Both the position numbers and the translations under genes were made by a program. Positions 8,702-16,945 of a DNA stretch of 32,534 nucleotides are shown one piece after another. The stretch spans positions 1-32,534 of the forward strand of contig JBKPRH010000473.1 of the NCBI GenBank assembly GCA_046765795.1, in the 5' to 3' direction. The notes under the pieces are model-generated. The model did not search any database, had not been told where the DNA came from, and was given only the letters and a program-made list of their open reading frames with translations. Each line of letters starts with the position of its first letter. Positions within the stretch are counted from its first letter, which is position 1. The stretch comes from Gp6-AA40 sp046765795. GTDB lineage: Bacteria; Acidobacteriota; Vicinamibacteria; Vicinamibacterales; UBA2999.

Positions 8702-8740
8702 AACTTCAGACACGTAGCCTCCCGCACCGCGTCTGAAGTT
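8702..8740 (-). promoter_or_regulatory. Leader hairpin of TBDT1
   Basis: AACTTCAGAC (8702-8711) pairs perfectly with GTCTGAAGTT (8731-8740), giving a 10-bp stem with a 19-nt loop. It begins at the expected transcription start of the TBDT1 promoter and ends 15 nt before the Shine-Dalgarno. It could stabilise the 5' end of the mRNA or be an operator. Its sequence differs from the hairpin of the other three TBDT genes. Confidence 0.6.
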
Positions 8741-8746
8741 GTGCCG

Positions 8747-8775
8747 CTTGTACGCTAGTTCGAGAACAGTGTCAA
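8747..8775 (-). promoter_or_regulatory. Sigma70-type promoter of TBDT1
   Basis: Read on the minus strand, TTGACA (8775-8770) is a perfect -35, followed by a 17-nt spacer and TACAAG (8752-8747) as a four-of-six -10. The spacer ends in GCG and continues into TA, as at the other TBDT promoters in this window. This gives TBDT1 its own start independent of the upstream CRTAC1-TPR genes. Confidence 0.6.
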
Positions 8776-8799
8776 TCCAGAGTTGTGCTGATCGAGGCA

Positions 8800-10503
8800 T
8801 TACCGGCGCGATCGTTGCCGGAAGTCTTCCAGCCGGAGCCGCTCGTACGTCTCGCGCGCGAGGGCGCTCTCACGCGCGCGTCCCAGGCGCGCAAGTATTT
8901 CCGCCAGGCGAAGATGCACTTCGGCCACGCCATCCAGATCCGCCGTCTTGACGAAATACTGCAGGCTTTCCTGGAGTGCGCCCGCCTTGGCCAGCGCCTC
9001 CGCCATTTCGAGGTAGTTCTGTGCAACGGTGGGCTCGAGCGCGATGACTTTCTTCCAGGTCTCGACGGCTTGGACGTGTTGTCCCGCCGACGATCGCTTG
9101 GCAGCTTCGCCCTTGGCAGCAGCGATATCGAGGTCGCGCTGCTCGCGCGATACGGCCGCTGTGCGCTGTCGCTCGAATTCCAGGAGATGCGCTCGCGCGT
9201 CGGTTGCTCTCCCCGCTCGAGTCAAGGCTTGCGCCAGTGCATACCGCGCCTCGCGCAGGTCGGGTTGTAACTTCACCGCTCGTTCGAGCGCCGCGACCGC
9301 GTCCTCATCACGCCGATCGGCCATGAGACTGCGACCGAGCGCCACGAGCGTGAGCGGGTCATCCGGGTCGAGCCACGCCGCGATCGCCAATTCGGCGAAG
9401 GCCTCGTCCTGACGGCCTTGTTTCGTGTACACGCTGGCGAGATCCCGATGGGCTGACGCGTCGTTGAGATCCTCTCGCACGCGACGCTCAACGGCGGCTG
9501 CCGCGCCGGCCGCGTCCAACTGCACCAATGCCAGTGTGGCCACCGCCTGATGCACCTGCGATCGCCCCAAAAGCGGCATCAGTCGCTCTGCCTCGTAATA
9601 CTGCGCCAGCGCTTCTGCGTTCTGCTCAGCCTTCACAAGCAATCCGGCTAGTTTCCATCGGAGTTCGCCCGAGTCGGGTAGTGTCGCGATGGCTTTCTCG
9701 AGGGTGCGCGTGGCGACGATGAACGCTCCGGCCTCGATATGAGCGTTGGCCAGCGCGATCCACGACCGCTCATCGTCGGGACGGATCTGAAGGGCGGCTT
9801 CGAAATGCTCAACGCTCGTGCGCGTGTCGCCGCCGATCGCCGCTGCGGTCGCGAGCATTCGGTGCGCTTCTGACGAACGCGGATATGCGGTGACGAGGTC
9901 CTCGAGCGCCGCACGAGCTGCGCGGAGACTGCCTCGACGAAGCGCGCCTGCGGCTTGTCGAATGCCGTCGGATTGAGACGCCGGGTCGACCAACAGGGGA
10001 TCGACCGCAGTTGCCTCGCGAAAGCGCGCGACGGCCTCGTCGATCTGACCTCGTGTCGCACGCGCGAACCCATCGGCATAGCGCGCTAAAGGAAAGAGCG
10101 GCGTTCCGCCAGGCGCGTTGAGGGATACAGCAGCAAGGGGGAACGGGGTCGGCGTGGCTGACCGGGCACCGCGGAGTACCTCCTGGACCAGTCGTACCAG
10201 CGTGTCGTGAGCACGCGTGCGTTCTTCGCTGCCGAGCGCGGAACGGGTAAGGGCGAGGTACGTCCTGACCGGATCATTCGGGTCCAGCGAGTCGGACGCC
10301 AGAATCGATTGGTCCGAGGTCGTCGCTGCCGCCGACAGTGCACCGATGAGACGGGCAATCTCCGGACCTTCGTCGCCGTATGTGCCGTCCAACGCGGCGC
10401 GCAGGTCGGCAAGCGCGCGAATAACTGGGGCGCGTTGGGCGGCTGCGGGACGCGGGAAGGCCAGCGATGCGATGACAAGCGTCAGGATCAGACCGATCCT
10501 CAC
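8800..10503 (-). CDS. Secreted TPR protein, partner of CRTAC1 (TPR1)
   Basis: The chosen GTG start (10503) gives 567 residues beginning with a clear signal peptide (RIGLILTLVIASLAFPRPAAAQ) and lies 22 nt after the CRTAC1 stop. A longer in-frame version would run back into the CRTAC1 gene without a signal sequence, so it is rejected. The mature protein starts with the motif LADLRAALDGTYGDEGP shared with TPR4, has PLARYADGFARATRG around residue 145, and then many degenerate TPR units (e.g. SEAHRMLATAAAIGGDTRTSVEHFEAAL; DDPLTLVALGRSLMADRRDEDAVAALERAV). It is probably periplasmic and acts in protein-protein contacts. No enzymatic motif is seen. The Shine-Dalgarno before GTG is weak, which fits translational coupling to the upstream gene. 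Function is unknown; the recurrent pairing with CRTAC1 is the main clue. Confidence 0.85.
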   Translation of the reverse strand: MRIGLILTLVIASLAFPRPAAAQRAPVIRALADLRAALDGTYGDEGPEIARLIGALSAAATTSDQSILASDSLDPNDPVRTYLALTRSALGSEERTRAHDTLVRLVQEVLRGARSATPTPFPLAAVSLNAPGGTPLFPLARYADGFARATRGQIDEAVARFREATAVDPLLVDPASQSDGIRQAAGALRRGSLRAARAALEDLVTAYPRSSEAHRMLATAAAIGGDTRTSVEHFEAALQIRPDDERSWIALANAHIEAGAFIVATRTLEKAIATLPDSGELRWKLAGLLVKAEQNAEALAQYYEAERLMPLLGRSQVHQAVATLALVQLDAAGAAAAVERRVREDLNDASAHRDLASVYTKQGRQDEAFAELAIAAWLDPDDPLTLVALGRSLMADRRDEDAVAALERAVKLQPDLREARYALAQALTRAGRATDARAHLLEFERQRTAAVSREQRDLDIAAAKGEAAKRSSAGQHVQAVETWKKVIALEPTVAQNYLEMAEALAKAGALQESLQYFVKTADLDGVAEVHLRLAEILARLGRARESALARETYERLRLEDFRQRSRR

Positions 10504-10525
10504 GCCCAGGTGCGAGCGGCGGAGG

Positions 10526-12235
10526 TCAGCGCGCGAAGGGCGCACGCTGCGTCTCCCCCTGACCCTCACGAACAGTGATGACGTGATTGGCCGGCAGGTT
10601 CTCCATCGCGTCAACCCGTCCGTCAGGCCATGTGATCTCAAGTCGATCGACCTTGGTCGATGCCCCCAGGCCGAAGTGCACCCGCATGTCGTGCTGCGTC
10701 AGATAGCTCGACCCACTCGTCACCTGATCGACGAAGGTTCTCCCGCCGGCAGTCAGCCGAATCCGGGCGCCGATCCCGTCGCGGTTCGTCTTCGTGCCGA
10801 TGGTCTTCACGAGCAGCGCGTTGTTGCGATTGCCTCCTTCGTTCAGTAACAGCTGCACCGGACCGCCGTTGCTGGTGATGAGCAAATCGAGGTCGCCATC
10901 GTTGTCGATGTCGCCTTTGGCCAGCGCGCGGCTGACCGTTTCCACCGCGAATGCAGGTCCGGCCTGTTTGCCCACGTTCAGAAATCGATCGCCGGTGTTC
11001 CGCAGCAGCAGCCCCGGCTGCGCGTGTTTCGCGCCCTTCCGGAATTCGGCGATGTTGTCGACGACGTTGCCGTTGACGATCGCGAGATCTCGTCGGCCGT
11101 CGTTGTCATAGTCCAAGAACGCGACGCCGAATCCCACATAGGGAAGCGTCACCGGTCCGAGTCCGCTTTCGAGCGTGGCGTCCGTAAAGAGGCCGCCACC
11201 CAGATTGCGAAACAGGCTGTGCATCTCGAACTCGTGATTGGTGACCACTAGATCGAGGCGGCCGTCTCCGTCGAAATCGCCGAAGGCGGTCCCCATCCCG
11301 GCGCGCGGCTTGGCGTCGGCGGCGAGCGAGACGCCGGCCAGGAGGCCGACCTCCTCGAACGTCCCCTTGCCCGTGTTTCGAAACAGAAAGTTCGGCTTGC
11401 CGTCGTTGGCCACGAACACATCGGCCCAGCCGTCGTCGTTGATATCGGTGACTGCGACGCCAAGGCCATTTCCTCGAAAGCCAGCGATGCCAGCCTTCGC
11501 GCTGATGTCCACGAACGTGCCCTTACCGGTATTGCGATAAAGCACGTTCGGTGAGGGGTCGTAGGCGAGTGGATGACAGTAGCCGCGGAGCGTGACCGGA
11601 CTGCGCTTGCCGCAGAACTTGTTGTTGGTCTTCTCCGCCTGGACGTAGTTGGTGACAAAGAGATCGAGAAAGCCGTCGCGGTCTACGTCGGTGAACGCGC
11701 AACTCGTGCTCCATAACGCGGTCCCTGCGCCACCTGCGCCCGGGACCTCGGTGAAGCGGCCGTGACCCATGTTGCGATACAGCACGTTGGGTCCGTAGTT
11801 GGTGATGTAGAGATCGACCGCGCCGTCGTTGTCGTAATCGCCAGCACAGGCCCCCATGCCGTACTCGCGATGGCGGATGCCGGATTGCGACGTGACGTCC
11901 TCGAATGTGCCGTTGTGCCGATTGCGATACAGACGATGCCTGGCCGTGGCTGCTACTTTGGCATCGGCAATCGATCCGCCGTCCACGATGAAGATGTCGA
12001 TCCAGCCGTCGTCGTCAAAGTCGAAGAACAGCCCGCCCGAACCCATGATCTCGGCGAAGTACTTCTCGGGGCTCGCGCCGTTGACGTGTGTGACGTTGAC
12101 GCCGGCCGCTGCAGCGACGTCGCGAAAGACGACGGTGGGGGACGGGACAGACGGGGATTGTTGTCGCGCGCGAAGCGCCGGCGCGACCAGGCACAACGCG
12201 ATGACGAGCCCAATCGGGCTACGGCATCGCCCCAT
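10526..12235 (-). CDS. CRTAC1 family protein: seven-bladed FG-GAP/VCBS propeller with ASPIC/UnbV C-terminus (CRTAC1-1)
   Basis: This is a secreted 569-residue protein. After a signal peptide (MGRCRSPIGLVIALCLVAPAL) come seven calcium-loop motifs of the DxDxDG type: DFDDDGWID, DYDNDGAVD, DVDRDGFLD, DINDDGWAD, DFDGDGRLD, DYDNDGRRD and DIDNDGDLD. Seven fits an integrin-alpha-like beta-propeller. The C-terminal ASPIC/UnbV domain contains GIGARIRLTAGG, SSYLTQHDMRVHFGLG and VDRLEITWPDG. Conserved cysteines occur in GACAGDYDNDG, STSCAF and KFCGK...YCHPL, probably as disulfides. It starts inside the last 17 bp of the upstream VWA gene in another frame, so the two are coupled. TPR1 follows after 22 nt. 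Proteins of this family in Acidobacteriota have no established role; adhesion or ligand binding in the periplasm or at the surface is an inference from the fold. Confidence 0.92.
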   Translation of the reverse strand: MGRCRSPIGLVIALCLVAPALRARQQSPSVPSPTVVFRDVAAAAGVNVTHVNGASPEKYFAEIMGSGGLFFDFDDDGWIDIFIVDGGSIADAKVAATARHRLYRNRHNGTFEDVTSQSGIRHREYGMGACAGDYDNDGAVDLYITNYGPNVLYRNMGHGRFTEVPGAGGAGTALWSTSCAFTDVDRDGFLDLFVTNYVQAEKTNNKFCGKRSPVTLRGYCHPLAYDPSPNVLYRNTGKGTFVDISAKAGIAGFRGNGLGVAVTDINDDGWADVFVANDGKPNFLFRNTGKGTFEEVGLLAGVSLAADAKPRAGMGTAFGDFDGDGRLDLVVTNHEFEMHSLFRNLGGGLFTDATLESGLGPVTLPYVGFGVAFLDYDNDGRRDLAIVNGNVVDNIAEFRKGAKHAQPGLLLRNTGDRFLNVGKQAGPAFAVETVSRALAKGDIDNDGDLDLLITSNGGPVQLLLNEGGNRNNALLVKTIGTKTNRDGIGARIRLTAGGRTFVDQVTSGSSYLTQHDMRVHFGLGASTKVDRLEITWPDGRVDAMENLPANHVITVREGQGETQRAPFAR

Positions 12236-13193
12236 CGGTCGAGAGCACGATCTTCGCGCCGGGGTGATTCAACAAAGACAGAGAGAAATTCTTCATCGGA
12301 CCCTTGGCACCCACGGGGCGCTCGAACACGATCCGGTGTTGTGTCATCTGCTTGATGTAGCGCAGCGCAATCTCGGTGGCCATGTCGGGCAGGATTGTCG
12401 AGCTCAGCGCGCTCGTGCCGGATCCGGTGATTGGCACATAGCGCCCGCCCGTCGACTCCTGCAGCGTCTTGGCGATTTGTCCGTTCTGGCCTTCGTTGCT
12501 CTCGATGGCCGGAAGTCCTCCCGACGCGGCCTGCACACGGCCCGCCGACATCATGATCATGTTGGTCCAGACACGGTGCTTCCGCAGCGACGCGATCATC
12601 CTGACGTTGGCATCGCGCCGGACCTCGCTGCCGTCCTGATCCGTAGTGGCGATCGATACGAGCACGGGCAGGTACGGTGGCAGGTGCGTCGTCTCGACTT
12701 TCTCGAACTCGCTGTCGAGACGTTCGGCGTACTCGACGAGCGCATCACTGAAACGACCCAGGCCCTCATCGATGGTAATGAGGTTGATGCCTTTCTCAAT
12801 CTGGATCTTGTCCGTCGTCTCACGAAACAGCCAGCGGGGGTTGGGTGCCGTTGCGATGAGCGACACGGGGACGGTCGGCGGCAGGCCAGCGAAGAACTTC
12901 TTGAGTCCCGTCCGGAAATGCACGAGCGCATCCCTCGTGCGCGGGCCGTTATCGACGAGGACCGTGACCTTGAGCGGCCAGCCGAAGCGGCGGATGCTGA
13001 CGATGGTGCTCGGACCGACATCCTCTTTGATCACGATGTCCGACGCTTTGACGTCGAGGAGCGGCGTCCCCTGCTGATCAACCGCGAGCAGATAGATCGC
13101 GGATTGCTCCTGCGCGTGTACCGCGACGAACATCGCTGCGACAGCGATCAACAGGACGGCCGCCGGCACGTGCCTAACTGGATACTGCTTCAT
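12219..13193 (-). CDS. VWFA-related secreted protein with degenerate MIDAS (VWA2)
   Basis: The 324-residue protein begins at ATG 13193, 14 nt after the stop of VWA1, with the signal peptide MKQYPVRHVPAAVLLIAVAA...VHAQ. It has the layout of the VWFA-related domain common in Acidobacteriota: a short N-terminal beta domain (IYLLAVDQQGTPLLDVKASDI) followed by a von Willebrand A-like fold starting at VTVLVDNGPRTRD. The MIDAS motif, normally DxSxS, reads DNGPR (81-85), so metal-dependent ligand binding is probably lost. The C-terminal part (TGGRYVPIT; FERPVGAKGPMKNFSLSL) resembles that of VWA1 and looks like a paralogue. The end overlaps the CRTAC1-1 start by 17 bp. An in-frame extension upstream to 13367 would overlap VWA1 and lacks a signal peptide, so it is rejected. 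Function is unknown. Confidence 0.85.
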   Translation of the reverse strand: MKQYPVRHVPAAVLLIAVAAMFVAVHAQEQSAIYLLAVDQQGTPLLDVKASDIVIKEDVGPSTIVSIRRFGWPLKVTVLVDNGPRTRDALVHFRTGLKKFFAGLPPTVPVSLIATAPNPRWLFRETTDKIQIEKGINLITIDEGLGRFSDALVEYAERLDSEFEKVETTHLPPYLPVLVSIATTDQDGSEVRRDANVRMIASLRKHRVWTNMIMMSAGRVQAASGGLPAIESNEGQNGQIAKTLQESTGGRYVPITGSGTSALSSTILPDMATEIALRYIKQMTQHRIVFERPVGAKGPMKNFSLSLLNHPGAKIVLSTDGAMP

Positions 13194-13207
13194 GCCGTCG
13201 AGCGGGG

Positions 13208-14149
13208 TCAGAACCGGCCGTCGGGACTGACGCTCCCATTCGCCCCGGGTCGGGTGATCCGCAGGCCGAGGTTGTTCAGCGGGCCAGTGGCGCCGCCGGG
13301 CCGATCGATGATGGCGCGGAACTGATTCGTCTGTTTCGCGTGCGTCGCCGCGATCTCTTTTCCCCACTCGGGAAGCAAGGTCCCCAATCGATTGAACTGC
13401 ACGAGCGTTTCGAACTTCCCCTTGCTGGCGGTCACGATCGGCGTGGCGATGAGCGCCTGCCGGCCCTGCTTCATGTTGGCGACCGCTTCAGTATTGGTGG
13501 GCGTCGTCGTGAACATGATCATCGAGACCTTCGCGCCGCGCATCTGCAGCGTGTTCAGCGTCTTGTTGATCGTGTCCGGCTGCACCGTTTCGAGCTCAGG
13601 CGTCGAGGTGGACACGACGATCAGCACCGGCGAGTAGGTGAGCTTCTTGTCTTTGAAGTCCTTGTCGAGGCGTTGCGCGTACTCGACCAGCGTTTCGCTG
13701 AACTTCGCGACGGCGCCCGACTCGGGGCCGAATCGTGTGATCCCCTGGGTGATCTGCGCGCGATCGGTCGTCGGCTTCACCACCATCTGCGGCTGAGACA
13801 TGGTGATCAGCGTCACCTCTACATCCGCAGGCAGCGCCCCGACCAGTCCCGTCAGGCCCTCTTTTAACGTGGAAAGGGCCTGGACGCTGTCCTTCCCGTT
13901 GTCGATGGCGATGGTCAGCTTGATCGGAAGCTGATGGCGATCGAGGCTCACCACTTTCCCGGGAGTACCACTCTCCGTGTAGGCGATTTCTTCGGGTTTG
14001 AGATCGGTGAGCGGCACGCCGCTGGCGTCAGTCGCTGAGATGAAGACGAGGAGCTGATTCGGTTTTACCTGATTCTGCGCGTAGACCGCGCCGGACGCGA
14101 TGGTCGTGAGAACGAGGAGGACACGCGCGAGCGAGCCGGGTCGTACCAT
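13208..14149 (-). CDS. VWFA-related secreted protein with degenerate MIDAS (VWA1)
   Basis: This 313-residue protein is the first gene of the minus-strand group. ATG 14149 is preferred because GGAGGT lies five bases upstream. The signal peptide is MVRPGSLARVLLVLTTIASGAVYAQ. The N-terminal segment (LLVFISATDASGVPLTDLKPEEI) and the A-domain-like fold (KLTIAIDNGKDS...) follow the plan of VWFA-related proteins of Acidobacteriota. The first MIDAS motif is DNGKD (83-87) in place of DxSxS, so metal binding is doubtful. The C-terminal half contains YAQRLDKDFKD and IDRPGGATGPLNNLGLRI, matching YAERLDSEFEK and FERPVGAKGPMKNFSLSL of VWA2. VWA1 and VWA2 therefore look like a tandem duplication that has diverged. 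It is probably periplasmic or surface-exposed; a partner could be the CRTAC1-TPR products encoded downstream. Confidence 0.85.
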   Translation of the reverse strand: MVRPGSLARVLLVLTTIASGAVYAQNQVKPNQLLVFISATDASGVPLTDLKPEEIAYTESGTPGKVVSLDRHQLPIKLTIAIDNGKDSVQALSTLKEGLTGLVGALPADVEVTLITMSQPQMVVKPTTDRAQITQGITRFGPESGAVAKFSETLVEYAQRLDKDFKDKKLTYSPVLIVVSTSTPELETVQPDTINKTLNTLQMRGAKVSMIMFTTTPTNTEAVANMKQGRQALIATPIVTASKGKFETLVQFNRLGTLLPEWGKEIAATHAKQTNQFRAIIDRPGGATGPLNNLGLRITRPGANGSVSPDGRF

Positions 14150-14184
14150 CAATCACCTCCGAAGCGTTCGAAATCGCGGCCAAG

Positions 14185-14214
14185 TCTATACCCACAATGG
14201 CGAATATCGGGCAA
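14185..14214 (-). promoter_or_regulatory. Candidate promoter of the VWA-CRTAC1-TPR operon
   Basis: On the minus strand TTGCCC (14214-14209) and TATAGA (14190-14185) are separated by 18 nt, about 25 bp upstream of the VWA1 ribosome binding site. The region (14150-14231) is the 82-bp divergent gap to TPR2, so it must also hold the start signals for the plus strand, where no good -35/-10 pair was found. Confidence 0.35.
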
Positions 14215-14231
14215 GATGGGCGCGCACGCCC

Positions 14232-15296
14232 ATGACTCGCATCGCGACGTGGTTCGTTCTCGTCATGGCTCTCGCACCGGGTCCGGCTGCGGCCCAGCGA
14301 GCGATTTTTGTCGAGGGCCTCACGGATCTCACCCGCGCGATGATGGCGCTTTCAGAGAACCGCGCGCAGTTGAACGCGTCGCTCGACAAGATGGCGGCCG
14401 GCCTCGATGGGTGGGAGGCCCAGACCGCTGGCGGGTCCAAAGAACAGGACCCGCCCTATGGCCGCAGCGTCCTGCTCAGCGACGAGGCTGCGGCCATTCC
14501 GGTTCTTCCACTCTCTGCCTATGCTGACGGTTTTGCTCGCCTGCGTCGCGGTGAGTATCGCGACGCTATCGCGTCGCTGCGGCGTGCGGCAGCTGCCGCA
14601 ACCGACGAGCGATCGGAACTCGCGGCGGCCGCGCGGCTCGCTCAAGAGGGACGCCATGTCGACGCGGAGCGCGCACTCCGTTCGATCGTCGCGGCGCGAC
14701 CGGAGTCGGCCGTGGCGCACTGGTGGCTGGGCAGAGTCTACGAGAACCTCAATCGAATCGCCGATGCTCGCAAGGAGTATGAGACGGTCGTGCCCTTTGC
14801 GTTGACCGGAGAGGCGACGCTGTACGCTGCTATTGGCCGGCTGTCTCACACTGAAGGTGACTTCGCGCGTGCGAACGACGCCTTTGAGCACCGTCTGCGG
14901 TTGACGCCGAACGATCCGGTTGCCCACAAAGATCTCGCCTGGGTCCTGATCGAGCAAGATCGGTCCGAGGCGGCATTCAAAGAATTCACCGCGTCTGTTG
15001 CACTCGAGCCTCGAGATGCCGAGGCGCACGCCGCCATTGGTCGCCTCTACCTCGATGCGGGCCGTCACACGGAGGCCATCGGCGCACTCCGGCGCGCCTT
15101 GGATCTCCAGCTGACGCTGCACGATGCGCGGTACGCACTCGCGCTGGCGTTGAAGCGGATCGGGCGCGAGGACGAGGCCGCGCGTGAGATGGAGCTGTTC
15201 GAGCGGGCGCGTCGGGAATCAACCGAGGATCGTCGCCGCACGATGGCCACCGAGGCGCAACGACAGGAAGAGGCGCAACGGGATCACCCACGATGA
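14232..15296 (+). CDS. Secreted TPR protein, partner of CRTAC1 (TPR2)
   Basis: ATG 14232 begins a 354-residue protein with the signal peptide MTRIATWFVLVMALAPGPAAAQ. An in-frame extension upstream crosses the divergent promoter region and is rejected. The mature protein begins IFVEGLTDLTRAM, the same opening as TPR4 (AFVQGLTQLINAV), and has LPLSAYADGFARLRRG, then TPR units (ESAVAHWWLGRVYENLNRIADARKEYE; DPVAHKDLAWVLIEQDRSEAAFKEF; AEAHAAIGRLYLDAGRHTEAIGALRRAL). It is about 210 residues shorter than TPR1 and TPR4 and lacks their middle section (the VDPLLVDPASQS-type region). A palindromic repeat (14430-14455) lies inside the gene and encodes the linker AGGSKEQDPPYG without breaking the frame. 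The stop overlaps the CRTAC1-2 start (ATGA). It is probably a periplasmic scaffold. Confidence 0.87.
   Translation: MTRIATWFVLVMALAPGPAAAQRAIFVEGLTDLTRAMMALSENRAQLNASLDKMAAGLDGWEAQTAGGSKEQDPPYGRSVLLSDEAAAIPVLPLSAYADGFARLRRGEYRDAIASLRRAAAAATDERSELAAAARLAQEGRHVDAERALRSIVAARPESAVAHWWLGRVYENLNRIADARKEYETVVPFALTGEATLYAAIGRLSHTEGDFARANDAFEHRLRLTPNDPVAHKDLAWVLIEQDRSEAAFKEFTASVALEPRDAEAHAAIGRLYLDAGRHTEAIGALRRALDLQLTLHDARYALALALKRIGREDEAAREMELFERARRESTEDRRRTMATEAQRQEEAQRDHPR
14430..14455. repeat. Palindromic repeat inside TPR2
   Basis: GGCGGGTCC (14430-14438) pairs with GGACCCGCC (14447-14455) around an 8-nt loop AAAGAACA, followed by CTATG. The layout and sequence match the repeat at 22701-22726 (loop AATGAACG, followed by CTATG). 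It is translated in frame as a polar linker between the N-terminal motif and the YADGFA block of TPR2. Confidence 0.8.
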
Positions 15297-16945
15297 AGCG
15301 GCTCGTTGCTGCTATCGCGCTCGCGATGCCCGTCTTCGTCGTGACTGGAGCGGCGCAAACTATGGTGCGATTCACCGACATCACGCGCGAGTCGGGTGTG
15401 AGCTTTCATCACGTCAACGGCGCCAGCCCTGATAAGCACCTGGTCGAGACAATGGGATCGGGTGGGCTGTTCTTCGACTACGACAACGACGGCTGGATCG
15501 ATCTGTTCCTCGTGGACGGAGGATCGTTGGCTGATGCGCGTGTCGCCAGTCAGGCGAAGCATCGGCTCTATCGCAACCGCGGAAACGGCACGTTTGAGGA
15601 TGTCACCGCGAAGTCGGGCATCCGGCATCGCGACTATGGCATGGGAGCCTGCGCCGGCGACTACGACAACGACGGATGGATCGATCTCTACGTGACGAAC
15701 TTCGGCCCCAACGCGCTCTTTCGCAACCGAGGTGACGGTTCGTTCACGGATGTGACGACCTTCGCGCACGTCGGTGAGCCGCGCTGGAGCGCGAGCTGCG
15801 CGTTTGCAGACCTCGACAAGGACGGTGATCTCGATCTGTTCGTTGTCAACTACGTGGATGCCGATCGTCACAGAACGCCGTACTGCGGCAACGCCAAGCT
15901 CGGTCAACGCTTTTACTGTCATCCCCTCAATTACCCCTCGCTGCCGAATACCCTCTATCGCAACGATGGGCGCGGTGTCTTCACGGACGTCAGTGCCGCG
16001 TCAGGCATCGGTGCCCATCGCGGTAACGGCCTCGGCGTTGTCGTCACCGATTACGATGGGGATGGGTGGCCTGACGTGTTCGTGGCCAACGATAGCGTGG
16101 CCAACTTCCTGTTTCGCAGTACCGGCAAGCTTCGTTTTGTGGAAACCGCGCTCGGTGCAGGCGTGGCGGTTGCGACCGACGGCAAGGCCCGCGCAGGCAT
16201 GGGCGTCGATGCCGGCGACTACGATGGCGATGGTCGCGAGGATGTGGTGGTCACCAACCTCGACTTCGAGACGCACAGCCTGTTTCGCAATGTTGGCGAT
16301 GGACTCTTTGAGTACACCACGCGCACGAGCGGCCTCGGATTCGCTACGCTTCCATTCGTCGGCTTCGGTGTCGCATTCCTCGACGCCGACAACGACATGC
16401 AGCTCGACATCGCGATCGCCAATGGCCACATCATGGATAACGCCCCGGTCTATCGCTCAGGGACGACATACGCGCAGCGCAACCTGTTCTTTCGCAACGC
16501 CGGCCCGAAGCGATTCGTCGAAATCGGACGCAGCGCCGGCGACGGTTTCGCGCTCGAAAAAGTCAGCCGCGGACTGGTAGCCGGCGATATCGATAACGAC
16601 GGCGATCTCGATCTTGTGGTGACCAACAACGGTCAAAGCGCCGATGTGCTCCGCAATGACAGCGTCCGCGGCAACTCGCTGCTCGTTCGCGCCGCCATCG
16701 GCGCGCGCGTGCGCGTAACGGCGGGTGGCCAGACGCAAGTCCGGGACGTGCGCGCGGGTTCGAGCTACCTCGGTCAGAACGATCTCCGTGTTCACTTCGG
16801 GCTGGGTCATGCGGCGATGGTCGATCGGGTCGAGGTGACATGGCCCTCGGAACGTGTCGAAGTCCTCAGCACGGTCGCGGTGAACCAGATCGTCACGATC
16901 CATGAAGGCCGCGGCATCGTCAGCCGGGTCCCCTTCGTTCGATGA
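15293..16945 (+). CDS. CRTAC1 family propeller with ASPIC/UnbV C-terminus (CRTAC1-2)
   Basis: This 550-residue secreted protein begins with the signal peptide MKRLVAAIALAMPVFVVTGAAQ. Seven loop motifs are visible: DYDNDGWID twice, DLDKDGDLD, DYDGDGWPD, DYDGDGRED, DADNDMQLD and DIDNDGDLD; the sixth has Met in place of the usual Gly. The block HHVNGASPDKHLVETMGSGG near the N-terminus is shared with the other two CRTAC1 proteins here. Cysteines recur in GACAGDYDNDG, SASCAF and PYCGN...FYCHPLNY. The ASPIC/UnbV end carries GARVRVTAGG, SSYLGQNDLRVHFGLG and VEVTWPSE, and the chain ends SRVPFVR. Both junctions are ATGA overlaps, with TPR2 upstream and TPR3 downstream, so the three genes are almost certainly one translationally coupled operon. 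Biochemical role is unknown. Confidence 0.93.
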   Translation: MKRLVAAIALAMPVFVVTGAAQTMVRFTDITRESGVSFHHVNGASPDKHLVETMGSGGLFFDYDNDGWIDLFLVDGGSLADARVASQAKHRLYRNRGNGTFEDVTAKSGIRHRDYGMGACAGDYDNDGWIDLYVTNFGPNALFRNRGDGSFTDVTTFAHVGEPRWSASCAFADLDKDGDLDLFVVNYVDADRHRTPYCGNAKLGQRFYCHPLNYPSLPNTLYRNDGRGVFTDVSAASGIGAHRGNGLGVVVTDYDGDGWPDVFVANDSVANFLFRSTGKLRFVETALGAGVAVATDGKARAGMGVDAGDYDGDGREDVVVTNLDFETHSLFRNVGDGLFEYTTRTSGLGFATLPFVGFGVAFLDADNDMQLDIAIANGHIMDNAPVYRSGTTYAQRNLFFRNAGPKRFVEIGRSAGDGFALEKVSRGLVAGDIDNDGDLDLVVTNNGQSADVLRNDSVRGNSLLVRAAIGARVRVTAGGQTQVRDVRAGSSYLGQNDLRVHFGLGHAAMVDRVEVTWPSERVEVLSTVAVNQIVTIHEGRGIVSRVPFVR

